DNA of 60,000 nucleotides from Acanthaster planci (taxonomy: Eukaryota; Echinodermata; Asteroidea; Valvatida; Acanthasteridae): positions 1,561,664 through 1,621,663 of the forward strand of contig NW_019091419.1 in assembly GCF_001949145.1 (NCBI RefSeq). Reading direction: 5' to 3'. The stretch's first letter is position 1. Every line of letters starts with the position of its first letter. This document shows positions 11,536-21,571 of this stretch, piece by piece. The translations under genes and the position numbers were made by a program. The notes beneath the pieces are model-generated. The model did not search any database and was not told the origin of the DNA. It saw only the letters and a list, made by a program, of their open reading frames with translations.

Positions 11536-12620
11536 CTAGTGGACAGTATGGTACTCCTTGAAGCAGGGGGCGACGCAGAGGGGCTGGTGGCACGTGTCGC
11601 ACTCAAAGTATGTCTTCTTTTGCCGACCACGGGAAGCGCAGAGGACACACTGCCGGTAGCGGAAGTCGCCATAGCTGGTCCTCTCAAAGTCCACGGAAAA
11701 GTGTTGGCCGACAAAGCGAGAGTTGGTGACTGGTAGAGTATCATGCTGAGGGCAGTACTCGGGCAAGGGCTCGTCCAACAGCAGTTCACGGACAAGACTC
11801 AAGCGGTAGTCGAGGAAGGAGAGGCGGTGACCAACGGCCAGCTACACGGCGTAGTTGTTCACCAGTGTCAAGTCGAGCAGGTAGAAGAAGAGCTTCTTGT
11901 ACCACATGAGGGACTTACGAGTAGCTCGATGATTTGCCGCTAGTTGGTCGCCCCCCATCAGGGCGTTGTATTCGATGATGCAGGTCAGTTTCTGCTTTTC
12001 CTCCCCCGTCCTGTCTTGCTTGCCGGAGCCACGGATGTCTGCCGTATGCATGGTGGAGAGCATACGGATGTTGCGCTTGTCTTGCCACACCATGGCCAGG
12101 AAAGAACCGCTGACGCCCAGGTCGGCTGACCGGAACGCTGTTTCACCCCGCTTCAGCTTGACGGACTGCAGGTCTTTTGGCGTCCCTTTTCTGTTCGCCA
12201 TGACGGTGCCGATGACGTTGAACTTCTGGTTGTGAAGTCGTCGAAACAAATCGGGACTGCTGAAGGCCCGGTTGAGGGTCATTCACCGCTTAGGTCATTC
12301 ACCAGGTCCATCACCACTTGTGTAGTTGCTGGGAGGTCTCCTTTACTTTGGCCGGTGCAGATTTTGAAGTTGTAGCAGTACCTGGCAGCACTCCCGGTGC
12401 TCTGGCACAACTTGTACATCTTGATGCTGAAGCCGGACTCTCCGGATATAACTTCAGCCATGTTGTCTGTGCTTTGATAACATGATACCCAATATGAACA
12501 CATAAGCCACTGCACGGCGATTTTATTCTCAAGCAGCAAGGGCCTAGCCCTGTCAGTCAACGTGGCAAGGGCCAGCAGCGCCCCGGCCGGGTCATTCATG
12601 GGGCACAGGTGCATAATGAG
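11536..12620 (-). pseudogene. piggyBac transposase (PGBD4-like), truncated and broken
   Basis: The N-proximal fragment (about 12290-12450) reads FSIKMYKLCQSTGSAARYCY and NFKICTG. A frameshift near 12280 removes the segment that normally contains the second catalytic Asp (the TDNFYTS region). The frame then continues with SSPDLFRRLHNQKFNVIGTV, VWQDKRNIRMLSTMH, EYNALMGGDQLAANH and RKSLMWYKKLFFYLLDL. A single TAG at 11842-11844 separates this from a Cys-rich C-terminal finger (RQCVLCASRGRQKKTYFECD, then CHQPLCVAPCFKEYH) in the same frame. The N-terminal part with the first catalytic Asp (DE...FKGR) was not found. It cannot encode an active transposase. Confidence 0.88.
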
Positions 12621-13450
12621 CCCGCACAGTCCGCGCTTTGTCTTCAGTGCAGTGCAGCGATAATCCGCTGCGAGTGCCCGGCAGCGCGAACAATAGCGTT
12701 CTGCACAAACAATACACGGATTACCTCCGCTAATGTCAGCGCTCTGCGCTGAAAGAATACGGGGATTGATTGGCGGTGCCCGGCAGCTCTCAGCAGGTCA
12801 CCCCGGCTATAAAATAAAGTCCCAATTGTCCGGCCCCAGCAACCCATTATTACCTCCAATGATGGCCTAAACTTTTTAACTGACAGCGCCAAACTTTTTA
12901 AGAAACGCCCAGCAACTTTTTTTTTTTATAGTAAAGTTCCGATTTCGGAGACCCCGGCCATGAATATAAGGCCTATGCCTCCGGTATCGGAGCCCCCAGC
13001 AGGAAGTGGTTAACCTACACACATACATGGACCAGGCACAAGTTCATGCACTATGACTCTATTAGACTCAGATGAATTCACAACTACATGTAAACTATAT
13101 ATACCTCTAATGAGCAAATCCAAATCAAGGGCTGTATGCTTCTTAAGTACATACATGTTGTGCTAAAATTATAGAAATCATTCCCAAAATTATTACTCAC
13201 GAATGGCTGGGTATCCTGAATGTCCAGAAGCACAACATTGGCATAGATCAAGTTCAAAAGGAAGTATACATGTAACTCAATACTTGTCGAGTTGAGTGAC
13301 AAAAAGACATATTCTGTCAAACATGGAATAGTCATGGAAAGAAAATAATTCTAAAAACCCCAAGGCAAGTGTAAATACATCTTCAGTGCATGACTTAAAT
13401 ATTATAAATTCTTGTCAGTCATCATCAAAATAAATGAAACACAACATACC

Positions 13451-13724
13451 TGTAATAAAAACAAATCAGGTAAACACTGTGTGAGCTGTGGTGTGGAGTC
13501 AATGTTACTCAAGCATGGAGTCAGAATGACTCAAAGAACAAAGGCTTCCACCACATGGCCACCAGCTGGAACTTCTCTGGCTGTTTCATGTTGCAAACCA
13601 CAGCTAAGCACCAAACAGGAGTAGACAGTACTTAAATAAAAAAAAGGGGGGGGCTCCAATAAATAATGAACAGCTCTGGCTGGAACAAACAGTGAACCCT
13701 AACCATATGTCCATGGCCTCTACA
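13451..13724 (-). repeat. Upstream (5') LTR of the gypsy element
   Basis: In minus-strand sense it starts TGTAGAGGCCATGGAC and ends TTTTTATTACA, the TG...CA termini expected of an LTR. It matches 5386-5699 over its length apart from indels, one of about 28 bp and others smaller. Shared blocks include the CTTCCACCACATGGCCAC and CACAGCTAAGCACCAAA stretches (plus-strand sense). Confidence 0.75.
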
Positions 13725-16560
13725 CATAATCACCATGCAACTATTAGGCAAGTAAAGAAAAAAACAAGTTTCTCATCCAGATTTTTGAAAAAAAGGAGGA
13801 AAGAGGGCTTTCATTTTTTCAAGATGGCTGCCATTTTAAAATTTCTTGCAACAGTTAGAGTTTCCACTCTTCAAAGACATGTTAAAATGAAAGACAAGTA
13901 AATAAGAACATTACCTTTTGGACTTGTGACATACAATGTATCCATCACTGTTTGACAAGTTTGGTGCCTTGCGCTGTGATGAAACCAAACAAAACAAGAT
14001 TCAGGCTTATGAGCATGCAGCTATGCATGAGTGACAGAAAACATTGGCTGCACTAGACTGTTTCCTGCCCCTTCCCCTGCAAATTTCTAAGTCCGAATGC
14101 ATCGATGAAAATGGTATGGGGAACCAGAGTACGGCTGTGTGAGTGAATTCTTTAAACACTGCTCGAGCCTGAGTTCAGAGTGTTTACAAAACAAGTAGAT
14201 TAAGCTTAGTTGCCAGCTTCGCTGATTCCAGCCATTCCAAACTGCATGTGAGGCTCTGACTGGAACCAGTGAAACCCAAGACCAAGCCTAACCCATTCGT
14301 TTCAAAAAGCCTTCAAGTCCCATACCGGTCAGTCTTACTCTTTATCCATCTTTTGAAAGGTAACATAATGCATTAGACTTTTTTATTGATGAATGTCTTA
14401 TTGTCTTTTACTTGTTGTTTGGGGCTCTTGCCTTTTGGCAATAGTGATTAGGTTCACGTTTTTAGCTCCTGTCATCTTGTCTAGAACAGGCCTACAACAT
14501 AATGACGTTATGCAGTGCTTACTGCGGTGCATTGTGGGTGAAAGGTGGGGATGTTGCAGGAACGCGTCGATGTGACATGTTATGTGTAACATATACTANN
14601 NNNNNNNNNNNNNNNNNNNNNNNTATGGCGTGAGTATCGACCTGACATGAAAAAAAGGAAAAAGAAATAAAAAAATTTCCAATTATCATCCGAATGGTCC
14701 ATGTGAACTGCTGTGCTCCATTGTGTTTATCAAGCACTCAACGAACGCCAGAGCCGCATTTTTTAAAACTTCCATGTTTTGCAATTGCGCGTCGATTTAT
14801 GTGGTGTACAAAGTGACCGAAAGAGTCTATACTGAAAACTTGACTCACTTATTTCTCAAATATTTATTTTCCGATGAATTTGTGGACTTTTTCTGGTTTT
14901 TTTACTGCATTTTGCAAAAATAGAAAATAACAAAAAATTCCAGGCGGCCTCCAAAAAGGAAGCAGACAGGGATGAGAAACATGCTTGTTTTTATTCGCTT
15001 TTCGTTTTCGTTCGTTTTTCCGCTATCACAATTTTTTACAAACCGTTGAAAATGTCACAGTGTAATCAGAAATCTGGCCAAATATTGTTTTCATGAAATT
15101 TTCTGAGAACAAGTTTTGTTCAACAAGATGCTTACATTTCACCTTTTAAACAGAACTTGTCTGAGATTGTATAAACTGAAGAACATAAGGTGGTAAGCCA
15201 GTGTTTTAGCTAGGATTTGAAAAGTGGGAGTGCATAATGAAAAACAGGGAGTGCAATCTTGTTAGAGTCCAAAATTTGTGCACGAACTTGAAGCACACAA
15301 CATGAGTGCGCTGCGCGAAGTCCCTTACAGCCGGGATCCAGGGCTTGTGTTAGGGCCCAGGAAGCTCTGCCTGTTTTAGATGCTCTCTGGTGGTCTCTGA
15401 TGAATTTCTGACAATTTTTCTGAGAGTATTGCCATTTCGAACAAAAAAAGCAGCTTTTAGGAAAAAAAATTAAATTGTAAAACTGTGTGCAATTGTTGTT
15501 TTATATAGTGTGATTAAACAGCCCTGAAACAAAGAAGCAAATAATGACAAACACCTTTGAACAGATTTCTTATCACCAGTTAATTTTCTTTTTAGAAAAA
15601 TGACACGCAGGTAATATTGCAGGTCAGTATTTGACAAAAGTTTTTTCCTTTTTGTTTGCAATACAGTATATTTAGATTATTATGTGATCAGCAAACAAAA
15701 ATAATGAATCCCAGTATTCCTACATACATGTTTCCTTCGGCAAGTTGGCTAAGAAAAAGCGAATTGAGTACAAGACTCAACTTCAATGTGGACGAAAAAA
15801 AGACATTGTACATGCGTAGTACGTGTACATATGCAAACTATATACACACACACGTACACCACAGGCAGGCCACGTGCTCACGCTTGTGCACGAGTCTGAA
15901 CATGGCATTGGAAGAGTTCGACAATGTTTTCCATCGTCAAGGTAAAAGAACCTAAACAAGTGTTATGCTGATTACTGACAATAACAAAGATTACGTGTAC
16001 GCCAGCCCTTGCCTTCGAGAAGAAATTCTGTTAGTTTTCGTTTCATTCTGGATGATTTTCATGTAGTGAGCACGCAGCACAAGCCCCAAAGCGATTGTAT
16101 GTCAACCTTGTCCCCATGGACTACCTCGTGTGTGATTGGGTGCAATATGGCGGCTAACGATTGCCATGGGAATGAAGTTGATCACATGTACGATCGATTG
16201 CTGGTGAACAAGTATGACTCCCTGTATTCATTTTGTTACAAATTGATAGATACGGTGCTACAGTTCATTATTTGTAAGTAAGGGAACCCACCTACAGTGT
16301 ACCAACGTTAATACGTTCAAACCAAACGTCCGAACAGTAGTCCCAGCGTGACGTACTTTTAATACTGCAGTGTAAAGCATGGGAAAAGACTGAATTTTAT
16401 CTAAGATTTTATTACCATATTTTTGGGGATCTAGATTACACAAGAATCAAATTAAGTAGTGCATGGCTTGATTTGCACCGCCAGGCTGTGCTTGAAAAAA
16501 TGGGCCGTGATTTCACGAAACTTGCCGTGCAAAACAGGGCTGCATGGCTCACTAGCTAAA
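13725..16560. other. Intergenic, no gene seen
   Basis: Open frames are all below 100 codons and without recognisable motifs. The block at about 15190-15370 (GTGTTTTAGCTAGGAT ... GGATCCAGGG ... GGGCCCAGGAAGCTC) has the look of a dispersed invertebrate repeat, judged by general appearance only. Confidence 0.5.
14599..14623. other. Assembly gap (25 N)
   Basis: A short run of unknown bases in non-coding sequence. A further single N lies at 18621. Confidence 1.
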
Positions 16561-16754
16561 ATGCTGTGGTAGGCCTAGGTTTTTATTTCAAGAGATCCAA
16601 AACTAGGAAAATGACTGTAATACATATATATATATGTGGCTGGGTCAGCACAGGATTCACTTACTACGGTCACCATTTTTATAATACCTCAGAAATTAGA
16701 TTTTGTATATCTACTACGAGAAATCCCCTTCCATTATTAAGGTATAGTATTTCA

Positions 16755-16925
16755 CACCGTCGTCTCAGCAGACGACTGGGCTGAGCAGACAAGGGTGTCT
16801 CAACAAACGAATTGTCTCACCAGATGACTTGTCTCAACGGTCTACTTGTCTCTCCTTTTTATGCACGGATGGTCGAGTTGTCTCAACGGTCAAGTTGTCT
16901 GAAGTCAAGTTGGCAAAACGGTCAT
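16755..16925. repeat. Imperfect short-motif array, TTGTCTCAACGGTC-like
   Basis: Variants of TTGTCTCAACGGTCAAGTTG recur every 15-25 bp. The array starts with a perfect hairpin, GTCGTCT-CAGC-AGACGAC (16759-16776). The same words in opposite orientation occur at about 4586-4682 (ACTCGACTGTTTGCCAACTT). Confidence 0.6.
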
Positions 16926-16974
16926 GCTATTTAGCGTCAACAAGCATCAACACATACAACTAGCATCAAATAAC

Positions 16975-17125
16975 ATCGCAAATAGGCCCTAGGCCTACTG
17001 CATGGGTGATTTTGCACAATGGTAGAAAGGCACTGTAGGAAGGAAAAAGGGGCAATGTTTGCTCCTTTATTCTTCCCACAATGCCTTTCTACCATTGGGC
17101 AAAATCACCTGTGCAGTATTTGCGA
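16975..17125. repeat. Foldback (inverted-repeat) element, ~150 bp
   Basis: The left arm (TCGCAAATA ... GTGATTTTGCACAATGGTAG, then AAAGGCA) and the right arm (TGCCTTTCTACCATTGGGCA, then AAATCACC ... TATTTGCGA) are reverse complements over about 50 bp with few mismatches. A GC-rich 12-bp insert containing TAGGCCTA lies in the left arm. The central spacer is about 40 bp. It is probably a small MITE; no target duplication was identified. Confidence 0.7.
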
Positions 17126-18179
17126 TAAGGCTTATAGCACGACCCTGGCAAAAGGTCCAGTTGTCCGGACCCCACCGTGTAGCACGTCAGACGCTGTGGT
17201 GTACATGTACGTGTAGCATAGAATTGGCAGGATCATAGGCCTACATGTACGTAGTCTAGTACTCATATTTAAAACTTTTCTGTCAAACGTCGTGCGTCTG
17301 CTGCACTTAATTGAAGATTTTCAAAGTATTTGAGTTGGACACGGCAAAAGCACGACGTTTGACATGGGCCTCATACATTGTACAACTTGGACATCATCTG
17401 CAGTGCCTTTTGCGGGTTGGGGAGCACCTCAGTCCGCTGACAGTGATACTGGTAGGAAAATGTCGCAGTGTGATGCCACTTCTATGTACCGCGTGTGTCA
17501 CTAACCACCCATGTCAGAAGTACTTGGAACCAGACCATGTTGCAATGTCGCCCTCTGTTAGCAGCAGCCAGACAGTGATGAGTGGTCAACCCAGAACGGA
17601 CAGCCATGTCTAATACAAAACAAAATCACTTAGGCTGCAATTCAAAATAAAAAAATTACCAAATCCTTATGGTCAAAAGATGAACGTGGGAAGCCCCTCA
17701 TTTTCAGGAGGGGTACGTTACGTCTTGTTCTCATCGTAAAGGTCACGTGGGCAAAGCACCACCTGGTTGTTTTACAACGTCAAGGCATCTTTTTAAAAAT
17801 TTTGTAACTTAGTTTTTAGATGGTTTATTTCTTTTAATTTGTTTTAAGATGCTAGATCTAATGTCCCTTTATAATACCTATGGGTATTTTGTCATATTTT
17901 TGTTTCCAAGTGCTTTTTGGTATTTGATGTTCACTCTTTTCATTTTATTTTCTGCTGATTCACGTCATATTTTGGTACTTTTCAACTCTCTCATATGCAT
18001 GCTCACACTGATGGTTATAAATTTGCTGCTTTCGATCGTTCTCAGCCTTTTTTGATCAACTCCCGCCAAATTTGAGTGATCAACTTCTTTTTAGTATTTC
18101 AGGGTTTAAAGAGAAAAAGAAAGCTTTTAACTAGCATAAAATAATAATTTCATATTCTTTTTTCTTTTTGTTTCCTTTT

Positions 18180-18637
18180 CCTTTTTCCCTGTCTTCTCGA
18201 TGAGGGAGAAGCCACAACACTGCTCTCTTGTTTGGGTTGTCCTTGTTGCGTTTCATGGGGAATTTTAGGTTTAAACACTTTGAAAGTGTCTCTGTCACTG
18301 TTTTGGTTATCCCTGCCAAAGGTTCTCCTAGATCGAATGTTTTTGTTTGTCTGTATATGTGTAGAGGTTGTTGGTAATCTCCCTCATGGACATGATCGGG
18401 ATGTGTGAGTATTGCTGCATTGCACTGAAGGTTGGTAGTTGCGTTTTTGTGCTGTGTTGATAGTTTGCTAGAGTAGTCTGGCTGGTGAGGTGTTTTTCTG
18501 GTACATGTATTTTAGTTACTGTGCAATTATTTTTATCTCTCATGTAATGTATTTTGATGTTTTTAGGTGTGCCTCTTGTATGTAATTTGTGTATTTTTGT
18601 ATGTCCTTTTATCTGGCAAANTAAATGAAATGAAATT
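18180..18637 (+). mobile_element. Probable 3' end of a non-LTR retrotransposon
   Basis: A T- and GT-rich tract ends in TAAATGAAATGAAAT at about 18622-18636, preceded by ATCTGGCAAA and one N. Short ATGAAAT/AATG tandem tails are typical of the 3' UTR of several invertebrate LINE families. No reverse transcriptase coding is evident upstream; the hydrophobic frame at 17849-18055 looks like T-rich non-coding DNA. The upstream limit is arbitrary. Confidence 0.4.
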
Positions 18638-19618
18638 CAGTTTCAGCATCAAACGTCGTCTTTCAGCAGTTTTTTATTCGCCTCCCTAACTTTAGAATGG
18701 CCATGACGCCTGTACTTGGGTGAGTGAAGTTGAACACCGGGGAAACAGAAATTAGAAAGTTTCAATCAATAATTAATTCTGTCCGTTTGTCCTCTTTCTC
18801 ACCTTTCTGGTAGTCCTTCTTCTGTGTGTCCCGCAGTTTTGCAGATGTTTAATTTTCAGTTTTCGTTTGTTTACCGAATAAGATTTTCATTGCTCCCAAA
18901 ACACAACCACATTTAGTGGCAACGGACAAACTGTTTTATCATTCTTCAGAAAGGAATTGTTTTTTCTATTTTCAATAGATTTTCTTCGTTTTGAGTCATT
19001 TTTACTGTGAAACCGGCCCTCGAGGTGATATTAAAGGGTGCATTCAACCAAATGGCTGTATTTCTGCGCGTGAGCTCATTACTATCTTGTGATCCCACAG
19101 GTTTTCACAATAAGACGTGCCATAATCAGGAGGGATCATAGAAATATTTCTATAAATTCCAAATATGGGACCGACAGTTTCCGGTTCGGGGTATTTCTTT
19201 CACAAAAAGTCCCAAATTGTGGGCCTATTGGATAGAGGCAGGGGCTACATTCAGAGCTGAGCGCATACATGTAGTTTTACTTAGTCTTCGGGAAAATATG
19301 AATGAACAAAGAAATCGTGGCTAACCCCCATAAAATTGAAACGAAAAGTGATTGTCTGGCCATAATCTTGAATTTCCAGCAAAAAAACAGATTCCAACCT
19401 CTTCACGAGAGCCTACAGGTGGCGCTATTTCGGTCTGGTTTTGCACTGTTTTCAACAATTGGAGTGTATAGTGCAACCGTAGATTCAGTCCAATTACCTA
19501 ACGAGACCATCTTGTCAGCAAAGTTAGACTAAACATTAGAATCCTTTGTAAAAGCAGAGTATTGTTACAAGTTTATTTCCTTTTAAATTACAAATTCGTT
19601 AAAATACATGTATTTTGG

Positions 19619-19762
19619 TCTGTTTTTATTTTGGCTATTACCCAAAGACTACCATGAAATATAATTCCGTAACTGTTCGTCTGCGTTCGAGACAACTGCA
19701 CTGAACTGTTCTTCATGTATTTTATATTTTCAGAAGGGATAGGTCAATTTTTGGCAGGATTA
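19619..19762 (+). repeat. Dispersed repeat, copy 1 (relative at 40.3 kb)
   Basis: Shares TCTGTTTTTA-TTTGGCT, the GTTC(G/A)TCTGCG block, ACTGTTCTTC-TGTATTTTA and GGTCAATTTTTGGCAGGAT with 40309-40452 in the same order and orientation. The family is not recognised. Confidence 0.6.
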
Positions 19763-21497
19763 CCTTTAAGCCAGGTGAAGGAACACGCACTAAGGCAAGC
19801 AGTCTGCATTCGCGGCACTGCACACCGACATGACCGGCTAAAAAAGCTTGATCACCAGTGATCACAAAATGGGTAAAACTCTTCGGAATTATTTCCTAAT
19901 TAACCATCAACAGACAACCCATTCTGGGCACATCATAAGGGGTTGGGGAATTCATGCATTAAATAATGATTTACAAGATAAAAGAAAAGAAGACTGCATT
20001 TTTACGGTGAAGCTACGTACCTGTGACTGCATGGTGAGTGGTGCTACGGTGACACGCACACTGTCAGTGGCTATTTCGTACGTCGCGCGGCCGTGCCATA
20101 TGTTTAGCACAGAGAGCCTCGGTTTCAACCCGGATATGAGTTGAGGATGCATGATGGCCGTAAATGAACCAAGCAAATACAGCGCCCCCTGTAGTCTGAA
20201 GTTATCTATTTCGGACTTCACAATTAAGTCCGTTAACGGACAGCGTAAAACTGTACATGTACAATAGTGAAGATCTACCCAGAAGTACCCAGAAAAGTTG
20301 AGGAATTGTTTTGCGTTATGAAATGCATGTGCTAAAATCTGCAAAGTGAACCATTGACAAATGTACATGTATACGTTAAACACTTTCCAATACAGTAGTC
20401 AACAGTCCCAGAATGTCAACGAAATAAGTTTGAAAAAATTCGGCTCTTATCGATTCTCGGAGACAAGGAGAAATCCACGGGACCATGGTGGCCGCCGGAT
20501 ATAAAATTCATTCAGAATGGTCGGTATTTCCTGGTTGCATATTTGAACAGGTTAACATAAGCCTATTATCTTCCAACCTTTTTGGAAAAAAACCTCCAAA
20601 TTATTAGCTCTTGCCAATGCAGTTTTTCTCCGGGGATCATGGAGTGACCCTTGCACTTTATCCAACTTTTGTCTTGTCCAACTTTATTTTCCCAGCAATC
20701 GTGGGCTGGTTTCGATTACACTGCACGAACCTCGGCAAAAGTCTATAACAATTTATTGTAGTATCAACAAAAAGTCAATATTAGTCGCATAAATATCTGT
20801 GGGTGGTGATGGCAAATGACGTACATGGCCAGCCATGGAAATTTGGCAAGCGTGGGGGTGAGGGGACTGGATGCTGGCACCATGTAGGATTTGAAAGTTT
20901 TAAATGCTACCACTTGTCATTGTTGTGTCCGATAGTTAAGTATTGTCTGTTCCTTTCGTGTGTTGGGGGATGAGCCTGGGACACACTGTAGACCTACATA
21001 CAAGCCTTGGAGTTTCACCCAGTTACAACACACTCTTCACCTTGCCCACAAACCCGATCTTTGTATGGCCGAACAGACTGAATTTGGGCCAGAGACTGCA
21101 TGAGACAGCCTGACCACCAACATATATGTAGAGACAGGTGGGCACCAGCGAAGTGTGTCTCAGATTACTTTGCCCTCACTCAGCAAGCCTTGTACACCCT
21201 GGCGACTGCTCGTGTTGCAAATTAGGTCCCGGTACGCTGATTACAAACAACAAATAAATTTGTGAGAATCACATTACCGCTCAGCTGACGTGTTGTTTAA
21301 CTGCCCACCAAGTTAATTCTATCGAAAGCCAGCTTTGCAAGAAAAAGTTGAACGATTGAAGAGCTTGTGACGATCGAGGGTTTTTGCCTTCAAAGATAAC
21401 GGCTCACTGTAAACAAAGGTATGTTTAACTGTCAGTTCATGGAGGTACCTCCATGGTCAGTTTCACCCAATTGTGTTGCACAGGGCGAGGTATAGTA

Positions 21498-21571
21498 CCC
21501 CAGAACTGTGGGGTCCAGCTTCCGCCCCGCTCCCGCACGAACCAGAAGCTGGACCCCAAAGTTCTGGGGAG
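21498..21571. repeat. 25-bp hairpin with GC-rich loop
   Basis: CCCCAGAACTGTGGGGTCCA(GCTTC) at 21498-21522 pairs with GAAGCTGGACCCC-AAAGTTCTGGGG ending near 21570, with one mismatch. The loop is about 24 bp. Weaker complementarity continues outwards, suggesting the centre of a larger foldback element. Confidence 0.7.

Larger units (their letters stand above)
10222..13009 (-). mobile_element. piggyBac-type DNA transposon, 2788 bp, TTAA duplications
   Basis: The ends are inverted: left CCACTTGCTGCCGGGTGCT and right (reverse complement) CCACTTCCTGCTGGGGGCT, 16 of 19 identical. Both are flanked by TTAA (10218-10221 and 13010-13013), the hallmark target of piggyBac. Subterminal copies of the end motif occur inside (TGCTGCCGGG near 10251; TTCGGAGACCCCGG near 12944). 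It carries a broken transposase on the minus strand and a 127-bp tandem repeat, and lies inside the gypsy element. Confidence 0.92.
5386..13724 (-). mobile_element. Ty3/gypsy LTR retrotransposon, degenerate, with nested DNA transposons
   Basis: Two direct LTRs (13451-13724 upstream, 5386-5699 downstream, in minus-strand sense) flank a broken pol read in the order RT, RNase H, H2C2 zinc finger, integrase. A purine-rich stretch (AGGGGAGAG) sits immediately before the downstream LTR, as expected for a polypurine tract. A piggyBac element (10222-13009) and a MITE (8461-8877) are inserted in it; without them the internal region is about 4.5 kb. The RT palm with its YxDD box was not found. No matching 5-bp target duplication is visible and no clear primer-binding site follows the upstream LTR, consistent with age. 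Confidence 0.85.

Noticed and set aside
12644-12892. 82-codon minus-strand frame upstream of the piggyBac transposase
   Set aside because: It does not resemble the transposase N-terminus and lies in GC-rich subterminal sequence with internal repeats; treated as non-coding.
14515-14550. GCATTGTGGGTGAAAGG resembling a ZNF143-type promoter word
   Set aside because: Only a partial match, not next to any gene that I can recognise.
4586-17125. Repeat arrays considered as CRISPR
   Set aside because: Spacing is irregular, repeats are degenerate, the genome is eukaryotic and there are no cas genes.
17849-18055. Hydrophobic 68-codon frame resembling a membrane protein
   Set aside because: T-rich DNA automatically yields Phe/Leu/Ile-rich peptides; no start context or homologue is recognised, and it lies beside a probable LINE 3' UTR.
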